Shown here one piece after another: positions 44,007-55,300 of a DNA stretch of 64,000 nt. The stretch lies in contig JAEWMH010000115.1 in NCBI GenBank assembly GCA_023393235.1, positions 8,996-72,995 on the forward strand. Direction: 5' to 3'. The position numbers were made by a program, and so were the translations under genes. This DNA is from Bacillota bacterium (GTDB lineage Bacteria; Bacillota; Bacilli; Paenibacillales; NBRC-103111). Under the pieces are notes generated by a model. The model worked only from the letters and a program-made list of their open reading frames with translations, had not been told where the DNA came from and searched no databases. Each line of letters opens with the position of its first letter. Position 1 is the stretch's first letter.

Positions 44007-45275
44007 ATGACATTCGTTGCTTCCGCTATTTCAGGGCAAAAACACCAGCTAACGCTGCAGGAGGTTACCGCCAAATACAGTGATGTTTCTCCGCTGGCGA
44101 TTGTGAAAGCGGATGTGATCCGCCGGGGCATTGTTTATACGGAGCGTGCCTTAAGCGTTGTGGACCGGGAAAAACACCAATACCAGCAGCGGGTGCTGAT
44201 CGGCTCCAACGGCGAGGAAAATTCCGTAGTGCCGGTCTCCCTTACTCTGCGGGACGGCACAACGGTCATTATTGGCCCCAATCCCAAAGCCCCCGATCCG
44301 TACCAGATCGATTTGGTGGACGGCAAGCCGTTTATTGTGGACCGGGGAATCCCCGTCGAAGAGGTGGATTACTGGTACCAGCCGGATTTTTACAAACAAA
44401 CCACCTCCCTTGGCACTCCCATGTGGCAGGTGGCATCAGCCCGGCCCCAACGCATCGAAATTGACCCTAACAGCCATTGCTTCTTCTGGCAAAAGGATGC
44501 CGGCGGCGCCTGCAAATTCTGCAACATTAACGCCAACTCCGGCAAAAGCAAAAAGGAGCGCAACATCGCCGTTAATCTGAAGGCGCAGGATGTGTACGAA
44601 ACGGTCCGGGAGGCGCTGAAGCAGCCGGGAGCATTCACCAACCTGAAAATGAGCTCCGGCTCTATCCTCACCGGCGAGGCGGTGCTGGATGATGAGGTGG
44701 ATATGTACATCGAGATGCTGCAGGCGGCCGGGTCCAACTTCCGCACGAAGAAGTTCCCCAGCACCATCGTAGCCTCCGCCTTCAGCGAGAAGCAGCTGGC
44801 CCGGCTGTATGAGAATACGGGACTGACCACCTACACCTCGGATATCGAAGTGTTGAATGAGGAGAAGTTCGCCTGGATCTGCCCCGGCAAGCACAAGGTG
44901 ATCGGCTACCAAGAATGGAAGCGGCGGATTATTGCCGCCGTGGACATTTTCGGCAGAGGCAATGTGAGCACCGGCACCGTTGGCGGAGTGGAAACCGCTC
45001 AGCCTCATGGTTTTGCCGATGAGGAGGAAGCACTGAAGGTGGTGCTGGAGGAGGCGGAGGATTTTGTCCGGCAGGGTGTCAGCGTGGTCCACTGCGTCTG
45101 GGTGCCCATCCCCGGCTCCGCCTTCCACAAGCAAACAGCCCCCTCCCTGGAGTATTATGTCCGGTTGGCCAAGGGGCTGCGCGACCTGCGCCGCCAATAC
45201 GGCCTCAATGTGGATATGGACAACTACCGCCGCTGTGGCAACCACCCGGATACAGACCTGGACCGGGTTCATTAG
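44007..45275 (+). CDS. Radical SAM protein with Cx10Cx2C motif
   Basis: 422 residues. The radical SAM region begins after a ~150-residue N-terminal domain: Cys158, then Cys169 and Cys172 (ACKFCNIN), a Cx10Cx2C arrangement in place of Cx3Cx2C. Downstream come MSSGS, FGRGNVSTGTVGG and VWVPIPGSAF, resembling radical SAM proteins of the MSMEG_0568 type from memory, and a late cysteine in NYRRCGNH. The stretch before the first cysteine (GTPMWQVASARPQRIEIDP) fits the first barrel strand. ATG 44007 starts five bases after the AraC stop, with AGAGG overlapping it, so it is the last gene of the operon. Reaction unknown. Confidence 0.8.
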   Translation: MTFVASAISGQKHQLTLQEVTAKYSDVSPLAIVKADVIRRGIVYTERALSVVDREKHQYQQRVLIGSNGEENSVVPVSLTLRDGTTVIIGPNPKAPDPYQIDLVDGKPFIVDRGIPVEEVDYWYQPDFYKQTTSLGTPMWQVASARPQRIEIDPNSHCFFWQKDAGGACKFCNINANSGKSKKERNIAVNLKAQDVYETVREALKQPGAFTNLKMSSGSILTGEAVLDDEVDMYIEMLQAAGSNFRTKKFPSTIVASAFSEKQLARLYENTGLTTYTSDIEVLNEEKFAWICPGKHKVIGYQEWKRRIIAAVDIFGRGNVSTGTVGGVETAQPHGFADEEEALKVVLEEAEDFVRQGVSVVHCVWVPIPGSAFHKQTAPSLEYYVRLAKGLRDLRRQYGLNVDMDNYRRCGNHPDTDLDRVH

Positions 45276-45360
45276 GATGGGTAAACCCCGACCCTCGGAC
45301 CTGCTGCACCACCAGCCCGCTTTCTGCCCACCAGCCTGCCTTTTGCCCGTCGTCGAGCTT

Positions 45361-45557
45361 ATGTAAGCGCCATAAAATGTACGTTATTTGCTCCTTCACC
45401 CCACCTTTGGGGCATGTAAGCGTCAAACAATGTATGCTATTGGCTCATAATGGCCTCACAAACCCGCCTTTTTCCGAAATAACATACATTTCATGTATGC
45501 TATTTCCCTCAAAAAGGGGGCAGCAGCCCGATAGCATACATTTGATGCTCGCTATCA
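45361..45557. repeat. Four-unit dyad array, family A copy 2
   Basis: Direct units at 45361-45388 and 45414-45441 (ATGTAAGCG, then GTACGTTATT or GTATGCTATT) and inverted units starting at 45478 (AATAACATACATTT) and 45530 (GATAGCATACATTT). Offsets are 53, 64 and 52 bases. The sequence is clearly related to the array at 4412-4610. The 370-base gap 45276-45645 otherwise holds only a ribosome binding site. Confidence 0.8.
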
Positions 45558-45645
45558 TAAAAACCCGAACCCCCTGCGCCTGGCTGAACAATTTTACGCA
45601 GAGGGACGAATCACAATTTTACCCAAAAAGGAGGAACCCACCCCC

Positions 45646-46107
45646 ATGCCCTTTCAATGGGACTCACAAGCTGCGCAGCTTTTGCGCGACCCCGCCGCCA
45701 CCAAGATTCTGGTTTCCAACGACCGCCATGGCAGCCCCCACACCGTCGTGGACCCTACCATTACACTGGATGAAGCCGGCCGTATTCTGTACCTGGAGCT
45801 GCTGGAAACCTCGGAGAGCAATTCCAATCTGGTGAACAGCCTTTGGTTCAAAAAGGATGTGGCCCTCTACGTAACCGATGGCACCATCAGCTTCCAGGTG
45901 AAGGGTTTCCCCATCCGCTCCATTGTCAGCGGTCCGGAATTCGGCCGCTTCTACCGCCAGGCCCAAGCCCGGGACCCCGAGGATGACCTGTCCACCGTCT
46001 GGATCATCGAGCCCCATTCCCTCACCAACGAAACCTATACGATAAAGCGGCAGATTGAGCGGGAGAACCACCCGCTTACTGCACATTTGGACCGGCTGGC
46101 CAAATAA
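45646..46107 (+). CDS. Pyridoxamine-phosphate-oxidase-like split-barrel protein
   Basis: 153 residues. The pattern fits FMN-binding split-barrel proteins: a strand ATKILVSNDRHGSPHTVV, then GRILYLELLETSESNSNLVNSLWF, VALYVTDGTISFQVKGFPI and FGRFYRQAQ. No catalytic residues can be assigned. AAGGAGG lies upstream of the ATG, and a strong terminator follows. It is separated from the monooxygenase operon by an array and may be its own unit, yet a flavin-binding or flavin-reducing role would suit the upstream flavin monooxygenase. That link is a guess from proximity. Confidence 0.6.
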   Translation: MPFQWDSQAAQLLRDPAATKILVSNDRHGSPHTVVDPTITLDEAGRILYLELLETSESNSNLVNSLWFKKDVALYVTDGTISFQVKGFPIRSIVSGPEFGRFYRQAQARDPEDDLSTVWIIEPHSLTNETYTIKRQIERENHPLTAHLDRLAK

Positions 46108-46123
46108 ACGGCAGTATTGAAGG

Positions 46124-46152
46124 CATAAGCTCCCGGAGCTTATGTCTTTTTT
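46124..46152 (+). terminator. Terminator of the split-barrel gene
   Basis: CATAAGCTCC (46124-46133) pairs with GGAGCTTATG (46135-46144), followed by TCTTTTTTG. It lies 16 bases after the stop. Confidence 0.85.
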
Positions 46153-46266
46153 GCTGCCCGGAAAATAGCCCATCAAGATTTGTCCCAGGAGTTTCGGCAA
46201 CCGGATATATTTGTCCACCCCCCCACATATACATGCTGTAGACGCTTGTCAACGGGGTGAATGTCA

Positions 46267-48243
46267 ATGAAACCGAAACTGTCCAACCGTATATTCCAAT
46301 GGGGGCTGGTGCTGGCCTTTGGCCTGGCTGTCACCGTCACTGTCTCCTCGTTCTTCCCTGGTCCGGGAGCCAACGTAAAGACCGCTCTGGGGGATGAACC
46401 CGCAGCAGGCGAATCCCTCTCCACGGAAATCCCCCGGGAGAGCGACTCCGAGCCGGCACTAAGCAACCGCCTGGTGGAGTATCATATGGCCGTATCCCTT
46501 TCTCCGGACGAAAAACTGCTTCAGGGCGCCCAATCGGTAACCTGGAAAAACCCGGGGGGCAAGCCCGTCTCCCAGCTGTATCTGCACCTGTATCCGAATG
46601 CCTTTGCGTCCAAAAAAACCACCTTCATGCAGGAATCCGGCGGGCGTTTGCGAGGTGACAAGCAGCCGGAGGACGGCTTCGGCCAGATGCGGCTGGACAG
46701 CCTTGCCACAGAAGAAGGGGTCAACCTGATGGACCGGGTGAGTTATGTGCAGCCGGACGATGGCAACAAGAATGACCAATCCCTTATGAAGATTGAGCTA
46801 CCTACTCCCGTGCAGCCCGGCGGAAACATCACCCTGACCATGGATTTCCGGGTCAAGCTTCCCCAGGTATTCGCCCGGATGGGGTACTCCGGTAATTTCG
46901 TCATGGCCGGCCAATGGTTTCCCAAGCTTGCGAAATACGAGCCTGCCGGAACCCGGGGCAGAGCCGAGGAGGGCTGGAACCTCCATCAATACCACGGCAA
47001 TTCAGAATTCTACGCCGACTTCGGCATTTACAACGTGAAGATCAAGGTCCCCGCCGACTATACCGTCGCCGCCACAGGCTTTCCTACCAAACCCGCTGCT
47101 GTGGAAAATGGAACGAAGGTCTACCGGTTCTACTCAGACGACGTCCATGACTTCGCCTGGGCGGCCTCGCCGGACTTCATCTATGTGGAGGAGCCCTTCT
47201 CCGCCCCCAATGTTCCCGGGGTCAAGATCAAGCTGTACCTGGACCCGGCCCATGAGCATCTCAAAAGCCGCTACCTGGCTGCCGCCAAAAAATCTCTGGC
47301 CCGCTATAGCGAATGGTACGGTCCCTACCCCTACTCCACCCTCTCCGTGGTGGTGCCTCCTGCCGGAGGCAACGGTGCAGGCGGGATGGAATACCCCACC
47401 CTGGTCACCGCCTGGGGAGCGGATGAAGCCAGCCCCGGATTGGAGCTGGAGCGGGTGGTGGTGCATGAGATCGGACACCAGTTTTTCTACGGCATGGTGG
47501 CCTCCAATGAATTCGAGGAAGCGTGGCTGGACGAAGGCTTCACCTCCTATGCCGAGGATAAGGTAATGGAGAAGGAATACGGCGTCCGCCCCAACCTGCC
47601 CGTAGAGGCCAGCTATATTACAGCCCCTGAGCCACTCACCCGGAATGCATGGGATTACGGCAGTCATGACGAATACGCCGAGAATGTCTATACCCGGGCC
47701 AAGCTGGCGCTGTTCGCCATTGAGAAGGAAATCGGCAGCGACCAGATGGCCAAGGTGATGAAATCTTATTTTACACGGTGGAAATTCAAGCATCCCGCAA
47801 CGGCAGACTTCCAGACGGTACTTGAGGAAAAAACAGGTAAAACGTGGAAGGAATTCTTCGACCAGTTTATCTATGCGGGTGGTATGGTGGACTTCGAGGT
47901 GGCAGGCATCAAGGTGGACAAAACACCCGAGGGCGCCTATAACAGCCAGGTACTCATCCGGAAAAAGGGGGCAAACGTATCCCCGGTCCCCATCCGCTTC
48001 CGCTTCACCGACGGCACCGTTATGGAAAAAAGCTGGGACGCCCAAGGCAGCGAAATTGTCTATACCTTGAACCACAGCGCTCCTCTCGAATGGGCGTTTA
48101 TCGATCCCGGCTACAGTCTGGTGCTGGAAAACAAACATATCAATAACTTCATGAAGCAAAAAGTGGACGGCAAAACCTCCATCCGCCTGAACGTCGGGAC
48201 TACCCGCGTGATGGAGCTGCTTTTTGGCTGGCTGGCCTGGTAA
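46267..48243 (+). CDS. M1-family zinc metallopeptidase, membrane-anchored or secreted
   Basis: 658 residues. An N-terminal hydrophobic segment (IFQWGLVLAFGLAVTVTVSSFF) acts as signal or anchor. The M1 aminopeptidase signature is complete: substrate-binding GGMEYPT, zinc motif HEIGH (His400, Glu401, His404) and third ligand Glu423 in WLDEGFTSY, 19 residues after His404. A beta-sandwich precedes the catalytic domain and another follows. GGGGTG precedes ATG 46267 by seven bases; the ATG at 46261 is too close to it. The gene for a membrane protein follows 36 bases later, probably in the same transcript. Substrates are likely extracellular peptides. Confidence 0.9.
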   Translation: MKPKLSNRIFQWGLVLAFGLAVTVTVSSFFPGPGANVKTALGDEPAAGESLSTEIPRESDSEPALSNRLVEYHMAVSLSPDEKLLQGAQSVTWKNPGGKPVSQLYLHLYPNAFASKKTTFMQESGGRLRGDKQPEDGFGQMRLDSLATEEGVNLMDRVSYVQPDDGNKNDQSLMKIELPTPVQPGGNITLTMDFRVKLPQVFARMGYSGNFVMAGQWFPKLAKYEPAGTRGRAEEGWNLHQYHGNSEFYADFGIYNVKIKVPADYTVAATGFPTKPAAVENGTKVYRFYSDDVHDFAWAASPDFIYVEEPFSAPNVPGVKIKLYLDPAHEHLKSRYLAAAKKSLARYSEWYGPYPYSTLSVVVPPAGGNGAGGMEYPTLVTAWGADEASPGLELERVVVHEIGHQFFYGMVASNEFEEAWLDEGFTSYAEDKVMEKEYGVRPNLPVEASYITAPEPLTRNAWDYGSHDEYAENVYTRAKLALFAIEKEIGSDQMAKVMKSYFTRWKFKHPATADFQTVLEEKTGKTWKEFFDQFIYAGGMVDFEVAGIKVDKTPEGAYNSQVLIRKKGANVSPVPIRFRFTDGTVMEKSWDAQGSEIVYTLNHSAPLEWAFIDPGYSLVLENKHINNFMKQKVDGKTSIRLNVGTTRVMELLFGWLAW

Positions 48244-48279
48244 AGACAACTGCTTCTATCCCACCGGGAGGTGAAACCC

Positions 48280-49098
48280 GTGTTCACGTATATCAAATCC
48301 GGCTTCCGCTCCACTCTGAACCAGCCGTTCTCCGTATTGGTGCTGTTTTTGTACCGGTTCGGCTGGGGGGTGGCCCTGTATAAGCTGGCCCAATCCTACA
48401 TCCTGCCTATTCTTCACCGCTATCCCAACGTGGAGGGCCTAGAGAGTCAAAGCCATCTGTTCCTGGCGGAGGCCCAGTTCGTGCTGATGAAGACCGATGT
48501 CAGCCATTCTGTCCTTTGGCTCCTGGCGGGTCTCCTGGCAGCGCGTATGCTGCTGACGCCGCTGCTCAATGCAGGGCTGCTGTTTTCCCTGAGCAACCCC
48601 CACTACAATGCCGGATACCGGTTTGTCCGCGGGATCAAGGAGCTATGGAAAAGCTATGCGCTGCTCTATGCGGGACAAACACTGCTGACCCTTCTTCCCT
48701 TGTGGTGGATCCTGCCCCGGATGAAAACAGCCTTCCTCTCCGCCCGCACGTACCCGGAGATGGCGTCAACGCTGCTGCCTCTGCTTGCTTTGCTTCTGGG
48801 CTACAGCTTTGTCGTGCGGCTTCTGTTTTTGTACCTGCAGCTGGGCCGGGCAGCCTCCCGGAGTGTGGGCCGCTCCTTGGGCATTGCGCTGCAATCCCTG
48901 CCGATGATGCTGGGCGTCGCCGTGCTGCTGCTCCTGGCAGCGTCTCTCTGCTCCCTGGCCGTTCTCGGCTCCACCATCGCCTGGGCAGGCTTCTGGATGC
49001 TGGTTCTGTACCAAGCGTACCGCTTCATCCAGACGCTGTTCAGCGTATGGGGCATCGCCAGCCAGCAGGAGATTTATATGTCCCGGGCGGAGAGGTGA
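48280..49098 (+). CDS. Polytopic membrane protein of unknown function
   Basis: 272 residues, rich in Leu and Ala, with about five or six hydrophobic segments, for example LWLLAGLLAARMLLTPLLNAGLLF, LYAGQTLLTLLPLWWIL, LLPLLALLLGYSFVVRLLFLYL and MMLGVAVLLLLAASLCSLAVLG. GTG 48280 follows GGGAGG by eight bases. No conserved family motif was recognised. It lies just after the M1 peptidase gene, so a shared role, such as housing or regulating the peptidase, is possible. Convergent with the giant gene at 49375. Confidence 0.75.
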   Translation: MFTYIKSGFRSTLNQPFSVLVLFLYRFGWGVALYKLAQSYILPILHRYPNVEGLESQSHLFLAEAQFVLMKTDVSHSVLWLLAGLLAARMLLTPLLNAGLLFSLSNPHYNAGYRFVRGIKELWKSYALLYAGQTLLTLLPLWWILPRMKTAFLSARTYPEMASTLLPLLALLLGYSFVVRLLFLYLQLGRAASRSVGRSLGIALQSLPMMLGVAVLLLLAASLCSLAVLGSTIAWAGFWMLVLYQAYRFIQTLFSVWGIASQQEIYMSRAER

Positions 49099-49125
49099 GG
49101 GGTAGAAGTAACCCTCCAACCAAAC

Positions 49126-49310
49126 CTAACGAATATCAGAAGGCTTATTTCTTCTAAATCAGCCTGTTTGGAAATCTAACGAAAGTGAGCCACCTTATCA
49201 CCTGCGCTCCGGGCTGAATGCAGCCGATTTTTGCGGAATAAGCCTCCTCAGATTCGTTAAAACGGGGACAGGAGCCTAATTGGCAAAATAACGTGGCTGA
49301 GATTCATTAG
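49126..49310. repeat. Four-unit dyad array, family C
   Basis: Direct units at 49126-49149 and 49176-49198 (CTAACGAA, then CTTAT). Inverted units at 49237-49259 and 49287-49310 (AATAAGCC or AATAACGT, ending TTCGTTA or TTCATTAG). Offsets are 50, 61 and 50. It fills the gap 49099-49326 between convergent genes; no gene is seen there. Confidence 0.8.
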
Positions 49311-49326
49311 GAGCAGCGTAAAATAA

Positions 49327-49368
49327 AACGCCGCGGCGGAACCTGGTTAAGGTTCGCGCCGCGGCGTT
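49327..49368. terminator. Bidirectional terminator before the giant GLUG gene's 3' end
   Basis: A 12-bp perfect G+C-rich stem (49327-49338 with 49357-49368) is extended by an inner GAACC/GGTTC hairpin. TTTGTTTTTT follows on plus and TTTTATTTTA on minus. It serves the giant gene, whose stop lies at 49375, and possibly the membrane protein gene. Confidence 0.85.
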
Positions 49369-49374
49369 TGTTTT

Positions 49375-52300
49375 TTATTCAGTCAGGCCAGACAGCTTCA
49401 GCAGCTTCTGCACAATGGTAGCAACCTCCGCCCGGGTCATCAGGGCGTCAGGCGCAATCTCCGTGCTGCTTCTGCCGGAAACGAGCCCGGCTTTCACACT
49501 TGCGGCAATGGCGGTTTTGGCATAGTCCGCAATGCCGTCCGCATCCTCGAAGGAAGCGAGAAGACCATTCACTTCATCGTCGGTGGCATCCACAGGAAGA
49601 CCTGTTAATGCCATCGCTCTGGCCAGGATGGCCATTGCCTGCTGGCGGCTGATTTCTTCCTGAGCCCGCACAGTACCGTCTTCGAAGCCGGAGATCAGGC
49701 CGAATTCATACGCACTGGCCAGATAGGCTGCATACCAGTCGGCTGCACTCACATCCTGGAAGGGCAATGCTGTGGTGCCGGTGCCCTCCAGTCCCAGCGC
49801 CTTCACCGCAATGGCGGCAAATTCGGCGCGGGTGATGGAGCGGTCCGGTTCAAACATACCCGGTGCAGATCCGCCGACCATTCTTCTGGCCGCCAGATCG
49901 CCGATGGAGGTTTGGGCCCAATGGCCTTGTGCATCAACGAAATCCCAGGCAGCGGAGGAAACCACCGCAAAGGTTCCGGAACCGGCTACGCTGTTAAGCG
50001 CAATGGCCTGCTTCCCTTCGTAATCGACTACACGGGAAGGAACAGGGCTGATGCTGCCATTGGCTTGAAGCATAACACCTGCAGGGGTTTTAGAAGCAGC
50101 CACCCCATTGGGAAGAAGCAGAATCCGTTCCGCATACCCGGCAAGCTTATTCAGCTCCTTCAACTGCGTACCTTCAACCTTGGTAATTTTGAAGACAGCC
50201 GGTGCGATCTGGATTTCATAACCGTTAGCTTTTGCAGTATCCTGCATTTGCTTTACTTCCGCATTGGTCAGCTGGGCTACCGTAAACCGGAGGCTTCCGC
50301 CTTCGGCGCCTGCTTGCGCAAGTACGTCTGCCGGCACCCGGTAGACGGCTCCCTGATTCTTCACCAGGAGAACAGCGTCATGCGAAGCCATTTCCTTGAC
50401 CAATTCGGCCTTTAGTTCGGCTGTTGCCACTTGGATGCCTTCACCGAAAACAACGGCTACTTCCGTTCCCTTTTGGCCGTCCTTCAGGAGGGACTTCACG
50501 GCTTCATCCTTCAGCACAACAACCGTTTCTGTATCGCTGGCGGATTGGCTGACTGTGGAGGTAATATCCTTGCCCCCTACGGATGCTGTTACATTGCTGG
50601 GCGCTCCACCGCCACCACCACCGCCACCGCCCGGTACGATCTTTTTAAATTCGGCGGTGAATACAGCACTGTTGTTTTTGCCGTCCACGACTGCGATTGC
50701 TTTGATGGTGGTAGTAACGCTAACTTCGATCGGGTTCGTATACACAGCAGACAATTCTGTCGGTTGTGCACCGTTTGTAGTGTAGTAGACGACCGCCCCA
50801 GCTTCGATTGTTTCCAATACAATGCCGACTTTATCCTTAAACTGCTTCTCGGTAGGACTTGTCGGTGCCGCCGCTGTAAACTCATAAACCAGCGGGGTTT
50901 TGTTAATGGCCACGGCACGGCTTGCACCACCCTTGGAGGCGGTAAGCACCGTCAACCCTCCCGATTGGGAAGTCGTCCACGTAATGGAGGCATCGCCTGC
51001 TGTGCGGTACGCGCCAGTTACGCTGAATGCCGTATCATCTGCTGCCAAAACAACTGCGGCAGTAGACACGCCGCTTTCCATAGTTCCCGCAAAACGTGAC
51101 AGCTGCGGATAAAAGCCTTGTTGTGCTGTCCACACAGAAGCGCTCAAACCTGCGGGCAGTACACCCTCCACAAGCTTGGCTGTAGACAGCCCTTCGGCTT
51201 GACCGGCTTCCGTTCTGACCTTGCTGCCCGTTTGTGTATAATAGGCAACCGGGAATTGGACCATTTGCATATCATAGATGTTACCGGTCAACGCGGCTCC
51301 TTCAGCCAATTGTCCCGCTACACCGCCGGCAAAGGTTTTGCCCTTCACCAGAATGCCGCCGACGCTGGCGGATGCTTGACCTCCGTTGATATTGCCGGTT
51401 AATGCTCCCGCTGTATATCCGGCCACACCTCCGGCCCGGGCAGTATCTATACCCTTGGCCAAGATGCTTCCGGTATTGTAGCTATCAGCAATAGCTCCTT
51501 CGTTCACACCGGCGAGTCCTCCGGCATTAGCTGCTGGAGCATCGGCGGATACATCCGCGTAGGAGAAGCTTCCGGTAATAGAACCTTCGACACCTTGCTC
51601 TCCGGCTATCCCGCCTGCTGCACTTCCACCTTCCGCTTGGACTGCCGTTACCCGGCCGCCTGCGTGGGAGGTTTGGATGCTGCCATCGTTGGTTCCGGCA
51701 ATGCCGCCAGCAGATTCCCGTGCGGTAACGCTCATATTCTGTATCGCCACATCCTGCAGCTGGCTACGGTTTTCACCGGCAATACCTCCGGCTGCAGTAC
51801 CGGCGGATACGGTGCCGCCCTTTACTGTCACATGGCTGATCAATCCTTCAACGCTATTCACGCCGGCCACTGCACCGGTATAGGCAGCGCCTTCCAGCTG
51901 CGGCTGGAGCAGCGTCAGGTTAGTGATAACACCGCGGTTTTCCGATACGAATCCAAGCTTGCTTCCTTCAAAAAGGCTCAGCTTCAGCCCCGTAATGCTA
52001 TGGCTGCCGCCGTCCAGCTCCCCGCGGAATACGGCAACGGGCTTCCAAAGCTTCCCTGCCAGAGCCATATCCGCTGTCAACGTCAGCTTCGACACTGCCG
52101 GAACTGTAGTTGCCGCCCGGTTGTACAGTCTGTAGAGAGCCACGCCTTCATCCTGCAGAAGAGCAAAAGCAGCCAGCTGCTCAGGCGCAGCTACCTCAAA
52201 AGCAGCTGTGTTCTTGGCGGATGCGGTCATAAACCCTAAATCAGGGGCAAACCGCCATCCGGACAGCTTGGCCAGTTCAGGCACAACCGAATCTCCGCTT

Positions 52301-55300
52301 CCGGCAAACACCCATACCGGTGAATCTCCGGTGAAGCTCCAGTTGGCAAGCGGCTGGCCGTCTCCCGGCAGCGGCTTCACATTGGCGCTTTGCCCGCTGC
52401 TGGTGTCATACATAATGGCAGCCAAGGTTCCGGTGGAGTAGGAATCCGCCACCCGGCCGTCCCGGTAGTTGTAGCCGATGAGAGAGCCCATATAGGAATT
52501 GGCTCCTCCGGCAATGGAGGTAATGTGGGCAGCCTTGGCGTACACCCGGCTCAGGTTCCCGTCATTATGTCCGGCAAAGCCGCCTGCGTAAGCACGGGTA
52601 GCAACGCCGGTTCCTGCTACATACACCTCATCCTGCATGGCATACGCATCTGCAATGGTTCCGTCGAGATAGATAATCCCGGCAAAGCCGCCGCCTCTGG
52701 CATCAAAAGAGGAGGTTTTTACATTACCTGTGGCATAAGCCTGGGTAATCTCATATGCATTCACCACACCGGCGAAGCCGCCTGCGTAAGCACCCGCCTT
52801 GCCGTCCAGGGTGACGGAGCCCTTGGCATACGCACCATCAATGGCTCCATGCGCCGAGTCGCCCAGAATACCGGCAAAACCGCCCGCCGAAATCGTGGCG
52901 TAAGGGTTGACAATGGCTGCCTCAATGTCCATATCCGCAGATGTATTCTTGATGGTTGTGGCATCTGCTTGTCCCACGAACCCGCCGATCCGGGCGTAGG
53001 TTGCCTGGCGGTTGGACGCCACACTTTCACCGATGACAATCGGCTTATCGTTCAAGGAAGCGGTGCGGGAATAGGAAATTTCACTATGATCCGCTTGGCC
53101 TGCCAGCCCGCCTGCGCTGTAGTTGGAGCTGCTGCCTGCATCAAGCTGGCTGTGGGCCATAATATTGACCGCCGCACTGCCGGACAAAAGACCGGCTGCC
53201 CCACCCATAACTGCATGGGAGGCTTCTGTTACGTTGACAGATGCAGAGGAAACGGAGTTATACAGGGAAGCGGAAAGGAGCTTGCCCACAAGTCCGCCTG
53301 CGTACAGGTCCAAAGATTGACCGGAGCCTGTCAAAACAATGCCGCCCTCGTCCACCTTGGCATCATAGATACCCGGGTAAAACGGTGCATAATACCCGAA
53401 GTCTAATGCAGCATTGCGCTGTTCGCTGCTTGCCTCCATCACACCCGCGATGCCGCCTGCGGCATTCGAACGTGTTCCCGTGGTCATCGTAGCAAGCAAG
53501 GGGTTACCCTCTACTGCTGCTGCAGACAGCTCAATACGGGGAGACGCCTCCGTCAGGTAAAGAATGGAGTTGTTGGCAGAGGCAACGATGCCGCCGGCTT
53601 TCACATCAGCTTGAGCAGCTGCCAGGCTTCCCCGGAAAACAGCTTCCTTCACAGCAGTATCCGCCAGCTTGCCGGCGATGCCGCCCAAAGCGCTTCTGCC
53701 TGCCGTAACGGCAAGGGATACTCCCTTCACCTGTACCTTTTCCAGTTCGAACACATTGGTGCCCAAACCTGCTTTATCTCCGGCAATACCGCCGGCAGCT
53801 GCTGCCGCGGCAATCTCTCCGCCAGTGCTGCCGATGCCTGTGACAACGGCATTCTTAACGGTTTGTCCGGCGGCGGAACGGCCGATCATACCGCCTGCGA
53901 TGGAGCCTGCACCATCTGCCAGGATGTTTCCGCCAGTGAAGGCAACCGTAACATCGGCAGCTGCTCCTGAAACATACAATCCAACCAAACCGCCGGCCAA
54001 ATTGCCTTCACCGCTGGCGTGGATCGTGCCTCCGGCATCAATAACAGCCTTGGAGGTTTGAATATCGCCTGTTTGCTTACCGGCCAGACCGCCAACTACA
54101 GCTGCTTCGCCGGAGGCTTCGATGGCACCGCCAAGAAGCACAACGCCGGATGCGGAAATCGCCGATTGATTGTCGCCCACCAGTCCGCCTACTGCGGCAT
54201 TAGCGGCGGCACTTTTTACTTTGCCTCCGTCTTTGGCGGTAAACTTCAAGCCTGTAACAGTTCCTGTGTTTTGTCCGATGATACCGCCCACGTAGCTGCC
54301 GCCGGTCACTTGGGCCTGGCTGGTCAGAACCACACTGATCTCGGACACCTTGCCCTGATTAAGTCCGGCCAATGCGCCTACCCATTGGGTACCGGTAACG
54401 TTCACCGGCTCCTGGGCAACCTGGCGTACAGTGGCAAAACTTCCGATTACACCGAACAATCCGGTATAATCGCCGCCGGAAACCTTCAAGCCGCTGATCA
54501 GATTTCCGTTGCCCACAAAATGCCCTTGGAAAGCATGAGCCGTATCGGCGCCGATAGGATCCCAGTGGGTCGATTGAATGTGGACCGGAGCCGTCAATTG
54601 GATGGTTCTTCCTTTAAAATCAAACTTGCTTACACCGGTTACCGTGCCGTTGACGATGGCTGCCAAACCGGCCAGATCCGCTTCCGTCTGCAAGGTAAAC
54701 GTAAGTGCGTTGGTATTCTTGGTATACCAGTTAATATTCATGCTGACGGGTGTACCCCCGCCACCGTTGTTTCCTCCGTCTCCGCCGTTGTTGGCGCTGA
54801 GGTTCAGCTCCGGATACCGGTATTCGGCATTCTCCGAGCCATAGCGCCAGGCTGTATCGCTGAAGGTCCAGCCCGACAGAGCCGGGAAGGCATTGCGGTC
54901 AGCCAGCGTAGTAGAGAGGATCGGGCTCAAGCGGGAATATTGGTTGAGCTCATAATAGGTGCCTCCGCCAAAATCCAGCAGCCCGCTGTTAATGGATTTG
55001 CTTTCATCCTTCACGTAGTAGGTATTATCGATGAGTTCCTTGCTGGCATTTTTGTAATAGCCTGCAAAACCGCCGGCATAAGCACCGTTGTCCCCGGTAA
55101 CCTGGCCACCGGAGTAGCTGCCTCCCACTGTTCCGGTGGTCATACGGCCGATCAGACCGCCGACGAAGGAGCCTGTGCCATGGGCCGTTACGTTCTTGGC
55201 GGCATAGGAATTGGCTACCGAGCCGCTATGATCACCCACCAAACCGCCGGTGAAGGTATACGCACCGTGGGAGGTAACCACTGCCGAGGTGAAGCTGTTT

